Made by a program: the position numbers and the translations under genes. 64,000 bases of DNA from Pseudogulbenkiania sp. MAI-1. GTDB lineage: Bacteria > Pseudomonadota > Gammaproteobacteria > Burkholderiales > Chromobacteriaceae. The notes beneath the pieces were generated by a model. That model was not told where the DNA came from. It saw nothing but the letters and a program-made list of their open reading frames with translations, and ran no database searches. Shown here piece by piece: positions 26,451 to 34,074 of this stretch (the stretch's first letter is position 1; each line of letters starts with the position of its first letter). The DNA lies in the NCBI RefSeq assembly GCF_000527175.1, contig NZ_AZUR01000001.1:1523011-1587010 (forward strand), written 5' to 3'.

Positions 26451-27239
26451 ATGTCACGTATTGCAGCGTGTTTCGCCGCATTGGCCGGCAAGAAGGCCCT
26501 GATCCCGTTCATCACCGCCGGCGACCCGCATCCCGAACTGACCGTGGGGCTGATGCACGGCCTGGTGGACGGCGGTGCCGACATCATCGAACTGGGCGTA
26601 CCGTTTTCCGATCCGATGGCCGACGGTCCGGTGATCCAGCGCGCTTCCGAGCGAGCGCTGGCGCACAAGGTCGGCTTGCGCCATGTGCTGGAGATGGTGG
26701 CCGAGTTCCGCAAGACCAATGCCACCACCCCGGTGGTGCTGATGGGTTATCTCAATCCGCTGTGCGCTATGGGCTATGCTGAATTTGCCAAGCGTGCCGC
26801 CGCTGCCGGCGTGGACGGTATGCTGACGGTCGATTGCCCGCCGGAAGAGGCGGAAGAACTGTCCGCCGCGCTGCAGCAGGAAAACATCGATCCGATCTTC
26901 CTGCTGGCGCCGACGACGCCGGCCGAACGGGTGGTCGAGATCGCCCGCCATGCGCGCGGTTATGTCTACTATGTGTCGCTTAAAGGCGTGACCGGTGCCG
27001 GAAATCTGGACATTGACGACGTAGCGCGTAAAATTGCCGCCCTTAGACAGCACATCCATGTACCTATCGGTGTCGGTTTCGGTATTCGCGACGGCGCGAC
27101 TGCCCGTGCCATCGCCGTCACGGCCGATGCTGTCGTAGTAGGAAGCCGTCTGGTACAGGAAATCGAGGCGGCAACGCCCGAGACCGCTCGCGAGCGGTTG
27201 ACCTCTCTGGTCGCCGAACTGAAGGCAGCCATTAGTTAG
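26451..27239 (+). CDS. trpA: Tryptophan synthase alpha subunit
   Basis: 262-residue TIM barrel cleaving indole-3-glycerol phosphate to indole, which is channelled to TrpB. Catalytic residues are E47 (IIELGVPFSDP) and D58 (ADGPVIQ); phosphate binding uses GFGIRDGATARA and VVGSRLVQEI. AGCAGGAGTAAGC precedes the ATG. An 85-base gap with a GC-rich palindromic patch but no T run separates it from accD. Confidence 0.97.
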   Translation: MSRIAACFAALAGKKALIPFITAGDPHPELTVGLMHGLVDGGADIIELGVPFSDPMADGPVIQRASERALAHKVGLRHVLEMVAEFRKTNATTPVVLMGYLNPLCAMGYAEFAKRAAAAGVDGMLTVDCPPEEAEELSAALQQENIDPIFLLAPTTPAERVVEIARHARGYVYYVSLKGVTGAGNLDIDDVARKIAALRQHIHVPIGVGFGIRDGATARAIAVTADAVVVGSRLVQEIEAATPETARERLTSLVAELKAAIS

Positions 27240-27324
27240 TACATGTCCCCGGAGGCCCGAGCCCCCGGGGCGATCATGCTTCGGCCACCCCGTTGGGGCC
27301 GGAGCGCATGAGCAAGGAGTCAGC

Positions 27325-28194
27325 ATGAGCTGGTTGAATAAACTCCTGCCGCCGAAGATCAAGCGCGAGAATCGCGCCGACAAATCCTCGGCGGTACCGG
27401 AGGGGCTGTGGAGCAAGTGCCCGGCCTGTGAAGCGGTGCTGTATTACACCGACCTGGAAAGCAATCTGCAGGTTTGCCCGAAGTGCAACCATCATCACGC
27501 GGTGTCCGCCCGCGATCGTCTGGGCATGTTGCTGGACGTCGAAGGCCGCCGCGAGATCGGTGCCGAAGTCAAACCGGTTGACATCCTGAAGTTCAAGGAC
27601 GGCAAGCGCTATCCGGAACGTCTGACGGCCGCGCAGAACGCCACCGGCGAAGACGACGCGCTGGTGGTGATGCAAGGCAGCATCCTGACGCTGCCGGCCG
27701 TGGTGGCCGCGTTCGAATTCAAGTTCATCGGCGGTTCGATGGGCTCGGTGGTGGGTGAGCGTTTCGTGCGCGGCGTGCAGGCTGCGGTCGAAGCCAAGGC
27801 GCCGTTCATCTGCGTTTCCGCCTCCGGCGGCGCGCGCATGCAGGAAGGCCTGAATTCGCTGATGCAGATGGCCAAGACCAGCGCCGCGCTGCAACTGCTG
27901 ACCGATCACAAGCTGCCGTTCATCTCGATCCTGACCGACCCGACCATGGGTGGTGTGTCGGCCTCGTTCGCCTTCCTTGGCGACGTGGTGATCGGTGAGC
28001 CGGGCGCGCTGATCGGCTTCGCCGGTCCGCGTGTGATCGAGCAGACCGTGCGCGAAACGCTGCCGGAGGGCTTCCAGCGTTCCGAGTTCCTGCTGGAAAA
28101 GGGTGCCATCGACATGATCGTCGACCGCCGCGAGCTGAAGCAAAAGGTGGCGTCGCTGATCTCCATCCTGATGAAGGAGCCGGCGGTCGCCTGA
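27325..28194 (+). CDS. accD: Acetyl-CoA carboxylase carboxyltransferase subunit beta
   Basis: 289 residues. The N-terminal C4 zinc ribbon uses C32, C35, C51 and C54 (KCPACEAVLY and CPKCNHHH); the crotonase-fold carboxyltransferase domain follows (FEFKFIGGSMGSVVGERFVRG, SASGGARMQEG, GEPGALIGFAGPRVIEQT). With AccA it transfers the carboxyl group from biotin to acetyl-CoA for fatty acid synthesis. The trpBA-accD order is conserved in many proteobacteria; folC, which often follows, is absent and a terminator ends the operon. Confidence 0.97.
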   Translation: MSWLNKLLPPKIKRENRADKSSAVPEGLWSKCPACEAVLYYTDLESNLQVCPKCNHHHAVSARDRLGMLLDVEGRREIGAEVKPVDILKFKDGKRYPERLTAAQNATGEDDALVVMQGSILTLPAVVAAFEFKFIGGSMGSVVGERFVRGVQAAVEAKAPFICVSASGGARMQEGLNSLMQMAKTSAALQLLTDHKLPFISILTDPTMGGVSASFAFLGDVVIGEPGALIGFAGPRVIEQTVRETLPEGFQRSEFLLEKGAIDMIVDRRELKQKVASLISILMKEPAVA

Positions 28195-28224
28195 TCCGCC
28201 TGAGTGCATCGCCTGATCCAGACA

Positions 28225-28254
28225 AAGACCCCGCTAGATGGCGGGGTCTTTTCG
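28225..28254. terminator. Rho-independent terminator after accD
   Basis: Perfect 10-bp stem AAGACCCCGC (28225-28234) and GCGGGGTCTT (28241-28250), loop TAGATG, followed by TTCG. It lies between convergent accD and serA. Confidence 0.85.
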
Positions 28255-28284
28255 TTATGGCTGTCGCCGAGGCGGACAGGGTGG

Positions 28285-29514
28285 TCAGTACAGCACGCGG
28301 CAGCGCAGCGTGCCTTCGATGTGCTGCAGTGCTTCCAGCGCGGCCTGGCTTGCCTCGCTGTCAATCTCGATCACCACGTAGCCGATTTCCTCGTTGGTCT
28401 GCAGGTACTGCCCGGCGATGTTGATGCCGCGCTCGGAGAACGCCTCGTTGATGCGCGCCAACACCCCAGGCTGGTTCTTGTGGATATGCAGCAGCCGGCA
28501 TTTGCCGCGGTGCTCGGGCAGCGAGACCTCGGGGAAGTTCACCGCGGTCAGCGTGGAACCGTTGTCGGAGTACTTGATCAGCTTGGCCGCCACTTCGCCG
28601 CCGATATTGGCCTGGGCTTCCAGCGTGCTGCCGCCGATGTGCGGCGTCAGGATCACGTTGTCGAATTCGCGCAGCGGCGAGAGGAACGCCTCGCCGTTGC
28701 CTTCCGGTTCGGTCGGAAACACGTCGATGGCGGCGCCCAGCAGATGCTTGGAGCGCAGCGCTTCAGCGAGGGCCTCGATGTCTACCACGGTGCCGCGCGA
28801 GGCATTGATCAGATGTGCACCGGGCTTCATGGCAGCGAGCTGTTCGGCCCTGATCATGTTGTGGGTTTCCCGCGTTTCCGGCACGTGCAGCGTGACCACG
28901 TCGGACTGGCCGAGCAGGTCGTACAGTCCGCCCACCTGGTAGGCGTTGCCCAGCGGCAGCTTGTTCTCGATATCGTAGAAGGCCACCTTCATGCCGAGCG
29001 CCTCGGCCAGGATGCCGACCTGGGTACCGATGTGGCCGTAGCCGACGATGCCCAGCGTCTTGCCGCGTACTTCGTAGCTGTTGTCGGCCGATTTCAGCCA
29101 GCCGCCACGATGCGCCAGCGCGCTTTTTTCCGGGATGCCGCGCATCAGCATGATCGCTTCGGCGATGACCAGTTCGGCGACCGAGCGGGTGTTGGAGAAG
29201 GGCGCGTTGAACACCGGGATGCCGCGCCGAGCAGCGGCCTTGAGGTCGACCTGGTTGGTGCCGATGCAAAAGCAGCCGACCGCCATCAGCTTGTTGGCGG
29301 CCTCGAAGATCTCCTCGGTCAACTGGCTGCGCGAACGGATGCCGACGATATGGGCGTCGGCGATGCGTTCGGCCAGTTCCTCCGGCGGGAGCGCCTTCTT
29401 GTGAAATTCGATCTGGGTATAGCCATCCTGCAGGAAACTATCGACTGCTGTCTGGTGCACACCTTCCAGAAGCAGTATCTTGATCTTGTCCTTGGCGAGC
29501 GAGAGATTTTGCAT
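28285..29514 (-). CDS. serA: D-3-phosphoglycerate dehydrogenase
   Basis: 409 residues, the E. coli-type enzyme with substrate and NAD domains and a C-terminal ACT domain (QPGVLARINEAFSERGINI to the end) that usually mediates serine feedback. NAD motif: TLGIVGYGHIGTQVG; catalytic Arg in NASRGTVVDIEAL and His in LTPHIGGSTLEAQ. It oxidises 3-phosphoglycerate in serine synthesis and can reduce 2-oxoglutarate to D-2-hydroxyglutarate as the coupled half-reaction. Divergent from a matching D-2-hydroxyglutarate dehydrogenase-like gene across about 80 bases. Confidence 0.95.
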   Translation of the reverse strand: MQNLSLAKDKIKILLLEGVHQTAVDSFLQDGYTQIEFHKKALPPEELAERIADAHIVGIRSRSQLTEEIFEAANKLMAVGCFCIGTNQVDLKAAARRGIPVFNAPFSNTRSVAELVIAEAIMLMRGIPEKSALAHRGGWLKSADNSYEVRGKTLGIVGYGHIGTQVGILAEALGMKVAFYDIENKLPLGNAYQVGGLYDLLGQSDVVTLHVPETRETHNMIRAEQLAAMKPGAHLINASRGTVVDIEALAEALRSKHLLGAAIDVFPTEPEGNGEAFLSPLREFDNVILTPHIGGSTLEAQANIGGEVAAKLIKYSDNGSTLTAVNFPEVSLPEHRGKCRLLHIHKNQPGVLARINEAFSERGINIAGQYLQTNEEIGYVVIEIDSEASQAALEALQHIEGTLRCRVLY

Positions 29515-29595
29515 GCCGGGTCCCGTTGTTGACTAAAAAACTCAAGTATTGTTCATTATTACTCCGGATTTTCCGTCTTGACCAGAGAGTTGCCG

Positions 29596-30984
<1,389 letters not shown>

Positions 30985-31293
30985 ACCTGGCCGGAGGTAG
31001 GCGCGTATGCTGCTAGGAATTTCCTTGGTGTAATGCGCCTTTTGCCTATTTTTTAATCGACTCGATTTTCCTCTTTTGTAACAAGCTCTTGTTGCTGTTT
31101 TCCACAGACTGTCCACGGCACTATTCAGCCGGGTTGTGGGTTTGGGGAAAAATCTTGCAGTATTTTGACGGTTTTTTGGGCGGTAACGGCAAGTGGCTAA
31201 CCCGAAAAGGGTTTTCCGGGTTATTCATGGTTTATCCACAGGGTTATCCAATGATGGCTGTGGGTAGCTTTGTGGTTGTAGCTTCGCGGTCGT
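30985..31293. other. Host intergenic region left of the prophage with DnaA-box-like sites
   Basis: No gene seen. It contains TTTTCCACA (31098-31106), a perfect TTATCCACA (31232-31240) and TTATCCAAT close by, plus several GTGGG/TTGTGG near-matches on the other strand and a short hairpin AACCC-gaaa-aGGGTT near 31199. It is AT-richer than the flanking genes. This is the target region of the prophage. Confidence 0.5.
31098..31251. promoter_or_regulatory. Cluster of DnaA-box-like 9-mers
   Basis: TTTTCCACA at 31098-31106 and TTATCCACA at 31232-31240 fit the TTWTNCACA consensus; TTATCCAAT at about 31244-31252 is a near match. No dnaA, dnaN, parA or mnmG gene accompanies them, so this is not called an origin. 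Confidence 0.4.
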
Positions 31294-31310
31294 TGTAGCT
31301 TCGCGGTCGT
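31277..31310 (+). repeat. Exact tandem duplication of a 17-bp unit at the prophage edge
   Basis: TTGTAGCTTCGCGGTCG occurs at 31277-31293 and again at 31294-31310 minus one base of register (second copy 31294-31309 beginning at the shared T). The second copy begins the inferred phage end; the first lies just outside it. Confidence 0.7.
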
Positions 31311-31388
31311 TTTGGCAAAGTTTTGCAAGCGTTTTGGCATAGCCCTCAAAACCCCAAATGCCCCGATTTTGCAGGTTTTTTGGCATAG
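31294..31388. other. Mu-type right transposition end (attR) with three transposase-site-like repeats
   Basis: From the terminal TG at 31294, three 22-bp repeats follow: 31299-31320, 31321-31342 (directly abutting) and 31367-31388. Each ends in TTTTGGCAAAG or TTTTGGCATAG; the second and third share TTTTGCA at their start. Mu's right end has the same plan (R1 and R2 abutting, R3 after a gap), and the TG-to-AAAG distance of 27 bases equals that in Mu as I recall it. The gene order inside (methylase and tail fibre nearest) fits this being Mu's right end. Confidence 0.65.
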
Positions 31389-31686
31389 AGCCCCGCCTGT
31401 GCTCGTGCGTTGTTCTTTGGGCAGGAAGAAGCCGTCCCTGTACCTGCTTCAGGGTACAGTATTTAGCTCTAGTAAGATGCAAAACCATGCGACATAATTG
31501 TCATATCAAGTTTTCATAACTGGACTTAAGGGAGTAGCACCGCTGCTCCCTTTTACCGTGCAGTCCGGAGCCCTCCATCGACTGCCTCAAAATTTGGAGG
31601 GAAGGTCTGATCCTCGGTTCCTGACTCTTTGTGAGCATCCTGCTTGCACTGGCCTGCCGAGACTTTGAGAATGCAAAGGAGTACAT
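31389..31686. other. Non-coding tract at the prophage right end
   Basis: No convincing gene. It holds a terminator-like hairpin (31528-31554) and the 5' leader of the 65-codon gene at 31687. Antisense open frames (for example 31501-31686) lack ribosome sites and family features. Confidence 0.45.
31528..31556 (+). terminator. Hairpin terminator upstream of the 65-aa cargo gene
   Basis: AAGGGAGTAGC (31528-31538) pairs with GCTGCTCCCTT (31542-31552), 11 bp with one G-T pair, 3-base loop, followed by TTACC. It could stop transcription entering from the host side. Confidence 0.55.
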
Positions 31687-31884
31687 ATGCGTTCAAGAAG
31701 CAAGTCAGACAGCCTTACTGCCTTTACCAAGTTGGTTCCAGGAGTCTGCATCGGGTTTAGCCACGTGCTAGCAGAGATGTCGACAGTTGGATTGGCTGGT
31801 GTAAGTGCGGTGGCAACAGCAGGTGCGGTCGTTGCATTCCTGCTGTGGCTTTGCTTTCAGTTCGTCCAACGACTGAATAGCTAA
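31687..31884 (+). CDS. Small one-TM protein, prophage cargo, unknown function
   Basis: 65 residues, start ATG preceded by AAGGAGTACAT, a strong ribosome site. N-terminal basic Ser/Lys/Arg-rich stretch, then a long hydrophobic region (about 28-57: MSTVGLAGVSAVATAGAVVAF... LLWLCFQF) and a short polar tail. It is the only plus-strand gene at this phage end and is enclosed by two hairpin terminators, so it is an independent transcription unit, in a position where transposable phages often carry lysogenic-conversion genes. A holin-like, superinfection-exclusion or toxin peptide role is possible; nothing in the sequence decides. Confidence 0.6.
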   Translation: MRSRSKSDSLTAFTKLVPGVCIGFSHVLAEMSTVGLAGVSAVATAGAVVAFLLWLCFQFVQRLNS

Positions 31885-31893
31885 TGCTGTTGC

Positions 31894-31926
31894 GAGCAGA
31901 GACGACCCTCTGCTCACTGCCTTTTT
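31894..31926. terminator. Bidirectional terminator between cargo gene and methylase gene
   Basis: Perfect 8-bp stem GAGCAGAG (31894-31901) and CTCTGCTC (31908-31915), followed by ACTGCCTTTTTC on the plus strand. Confidence 0.7.
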
Positions 31927-32720
31927 CAGAATAATCCGTCCAACATTTCCGGCTCCCAGTTCATGATCACCAGTTCCCGGCTGGTGTCGGGGGCGCCTTG
32001 GGCGTTGGCCACGCTGTATTTGATCCCCAGTTCCTCCATGTGGAAACCATCAAATGCCGCCCGGATGTCGGGGTGGTCGTTGATGCTGACCATCACCTTG
32101 CCCTTGCACGTCCGCATTGCCTCGGCCAACTGTTCGTACTGGCCGAAGTCGAACGGCACGCCATAGCCTTCGGTCTGCCAGTACGGTGGATCGGCGTAGA
32201 AGAACGTGTGCGGCCGGTCATAGCGCTTCAGGCAGTCCTGCCAGGACAAGTGCTCGACGTAGGTGCCAGCCAGCCGCAAATGGGCGGCGCTTAGGTTCTC
32301 TTCGATCCGGCATAGGTTGATTGCCGGACCGGTAGTGGCGGTACCGAAGGTCTGCCCGGTCACTTTGCCCGCGAACGCATGGTGCTGCAGGTAGTAAAAC
32401 CGTGCTGCACGCTGAATGTCGGTTAGCGTCTCCGGGCGGGTCATCTGCTGCCACTTGAACACCTCGCGGCTGCTGATAGCCCACTTGAACTGCCGCACGA
32501 ACTCTTCCATGTGGCTTTGCACCACCCTGTACAGGTTCACCAGCTCGCCGTTGACGTCGTTGAGCACCTCGGTCTGTGCCGGCACGTGGCGTAGGAAATA
32601 AAGGGCGGCTCCACCGCAGAACAACTCCACGTAGCACTCATGCTTCGGGAACAAGGGCATTAGTTTGTCAGCCAGGCGTCGCTTGCCGCCTAGCCAAGGG
32701 ATGATAGGACTGGTGTCCAT
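31926..32720 (-). CDS. Phage DNA adenine methylase (Dam/D12 class)
   Basis: 264-residue class alpha N6-adenine methyltransferase. SAM-binding motif I is near the start (PIIPWLGGKRRLADKLMPLFP, then YVELFCGGAALYF); the catalytic motif is ADPPYW; VMVSINDHPDI follows. It occupies the position of Mu's mom, which protects phage DNA from restriction, and lies just downstream of com, so it is probably the anti-restriction modification enzyme of this phage. The recognition sequence is unknown (GATC would be usual for the family). ATG preceded by CAGGAGAAACCG. Confidence 0.92.
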   Translation of the reverse strand: MDTSPIIPWLGGKRRLADKLMPLFPKHECYVELFCGGAALYFLRHVPAQTEVLNDVNGELVNLYRVVQSHMEEFVRQFKWAISSREVFKWQQMTRPETLTDIQRAARFYYLQHHAFAGKVTGQTFGTATTGPAINLCRIEENLSAAHLRLAGTYVEHLSWQDCLKRYDRPHTFFYADPPYWQTEGYGVPFDFGQYEQLAEAMRTCKGKVMVSINDHPDIRAAFDGFHMEELGIKYSVANAQGAPDTSRELVIMNWEPEMLDGLF

Positions 32721-32733
32721 CGGTTTCTCCTGG

Positions 32734-32886
32734 TTAGGGCGCTCGCTGGCGCTCGGGGGTGAGGCTCTCGGCCTTCAGGTGGTTGATGGCCCGGCAGCGC
32801 GGGCACTTGATGGTCAGTTCGAGGTAACGGCCTTCGGCCAATTTGCGGCCGCAGTGGCCGCATCGGATGTCGTTGGTGTTATTCAT
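32734..32886 (-). CDS. com: Com-like zinc-finger translational activator
   Basis: 50 residues beginning M-N-N-T-N-D-I-R with a four-cysteine zinc finger: RCGHCGRKLAEG and IKCPRCRAINHLKAE. Mu Com is a zinc-finger RNA-binding protein that opens a hairpin in mom mRNA to allow translation. Here the gene ends 13 bases before the adenine methylase start, replicating the com-mom coupling with a different enzyme. It is too short for many gene finders; the cysteine pattern and position make it convincing. Confidence 0.88.
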   Translation of the reverse strand: MNNTNDIRCGHCGRKLAEGRYLELTIKCPRCRAINHLKAESLTPERQRAP

Positions 32887-33028
32887 CTGCAAGCGTTTTG
32901 CCAAAAAAACCGCTAAACTTGCCGCGCTTTTGACGTCGAAAGCGGCAGCCGTGGGTTGACTTGCAGGTCTGCTCTGCGGGTCAGCTGGCCGGCTAGGTGT
33001 TCCCGCACCTAGCCGGTCGCTGTCTCTC

Positions 33029-33352
33029 TTATCTTTGTTCCGGTAGCGGTTCCCCTTCGTCCGGTTCCAGGCTCTGCTGGCAGTGCTGCGGGTCGATCCA
33101 GTTCAGCACCCGACACAGCAGGCACCAGTGCCAGACTCCCTTCATCGCCCCTTTCCCGGCGCGGCTGCTGATGGTCTCGTCTTCGCTACCGCCAATAGCG
33201 GCATTGGCAGCCTGATCTTGCGCCACGGCGATGCGTAGCGCTCGGTCCGAGCCGGCCAGCGCGGCGAACAGGCCCCAGGTGAGCGCGAACCCGGCCGCCA
33301 GCAGGGCCGCCACCCACAAGGCGATCAGCTTGAGACGACGACGGCGGGCCAT
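33029..33352 (-). CDS. Small membrane-anchored phage protein, 107 aa
   Basis: N-terminal MARRRRLK then one hydrophobic helix (LIALWVAALLAAGFALTWGLFAALAG), followed by a soluble part with an uncommon Cys-containing segment (WHWCLLCRVLNWIDPQHC). Its start overlaps the end of the upstream fibre-assembly gene. No family recognised. It lies between tail-fibre genes and com. Lysis-related or superinfection roles are possible but unsupported. Confidence 0.55.
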   Translation of the reverse strand: MARRRRLKLIALWVAALLAAGFALTWGLFAALAGSDRALRIAVAQDQAANAAIGGSEDETISSRAGKGAMKGVWHWCLLCRVLNWIDPQHCQQSLEPDEGEPLPEQR

Positions 33353-34071
33353 TGGATGGCCTCCAATTGCGTGGCGGCGTCGGGAGCGGTCAGATCGACC
33401 GACATCAGCATGTCCTCCAGTGCCTGGCGTTGGCCGATGATGGCTCCGGAGGCTGCCGCATAGGCCTGTACCTTGGCACGAACCCGTCCGGCCAGTTCGT
33501 CGACGGTCAGGCCTCGCGCGGTGGCGATGGCGGTCAACAGTGGTGTGGGGGCATTCGCGTCACCAGCCAGCGCCTCCGCTTCGCGGGTCTGCTGCGCCCA
33601 GCTTTGCACCTCGCCCTCAGGGTAGGAGGAGGACAGCTCGGCCAGCAATTGGGTGGCGTGGGTGTTGATGGCGGCCAATTGGCGGGCGCGCAGGTCGAGC
33701 AGCTGCTGCGCCGCCAATCCCGCATCCACCACCCAGCCCTGACCATCCCACACGGTCGTCGTGTTTGGCCGCTCGATGTCGGTAGCGCCGACGTCGGCCG
33801 GCGTCACGCCGATGGTATCGATCTGCAGCGACTCACCGGTGGCAGTGGACCAGAGCAGCACGCCGCGCCAGTCGGGCAGAATCATCCAGGTGCCGTCGCG
33901 CCACACGGCAACATGCCGGGACGTCGCCTCGGGCGGGGCATCCTCGTGACACTCGGGCGGCAGGCTGGTGGTCGCCGGCACGAATTCCTGCCGGGTGCCC
34001 AGGTATTCCCCCGTCAGCGGGTCGCTGATGTAGACCGTCAGGTCGGTATCGTTCTCAAAGATGCGCTGCAT
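33325..34071 (-). CDS. Tail fibre assembly-type protein
   Basis: 248 residues directly downstream of the tail fibre gene (3-base gap), the position of Mu gpU-type assembly proteins. N-terminal half has the fibre-assembly look (YISDPLTGEYLGTRQEFVP, WDGQGWVVD); the C-terminal half (about 115-225) is helical, Ala/Gln-rich and resembles DUF4376 (LTAIATARGLTVDELAGRVRAKVQAY). It probably helps fold or attach the fibre. Confidence 0.75.
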   Translation of the reverse strand: MQRIFENDTDLTVYISDPLTGEYLGTRQEFVPATTSLPPECHEDAPPEATSRHVAVWRDGTWMILPDWRGVLLWSTATGESLQIDTIGVTPADVGATDIERPNTTTVWDGQGWVVDAGLAAQQLLDLRARQLAAINTHATQLLAELSSSYPEGEVQSWAQQTREAEALAGDANAPTPLLTAIATARGLTVDELAGRVRAKVQAYAAASGAIIGQRQALEDMLMSVDLTAPDAATQLEAIQWPAVVVSS

Positions 34072-34074
34072 TGT

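Noticed and set aside
30985..31293. Chromosomal replication origin
   Set aside because: DnaA-box-like 9-mers are present, but there is no dnaA/dnaN/parAB/mnmG neighbourhood and no clear AT-rich unwinding element; kept only as a box cluster.
31294..31388. tRNA-gene attachment site of an integrase-type prophage
   Set aside because: No tRNA gene or integrase core sequence is near the boundary; the terminal TG and transposase-type repeats fit transposition instead.
31225..31488. 87-codon minus-strand frame across the prophage end
   Set aside because: It crosses the phage-host boundary and the transposase-site repeats, has no ribosome site and no family features.
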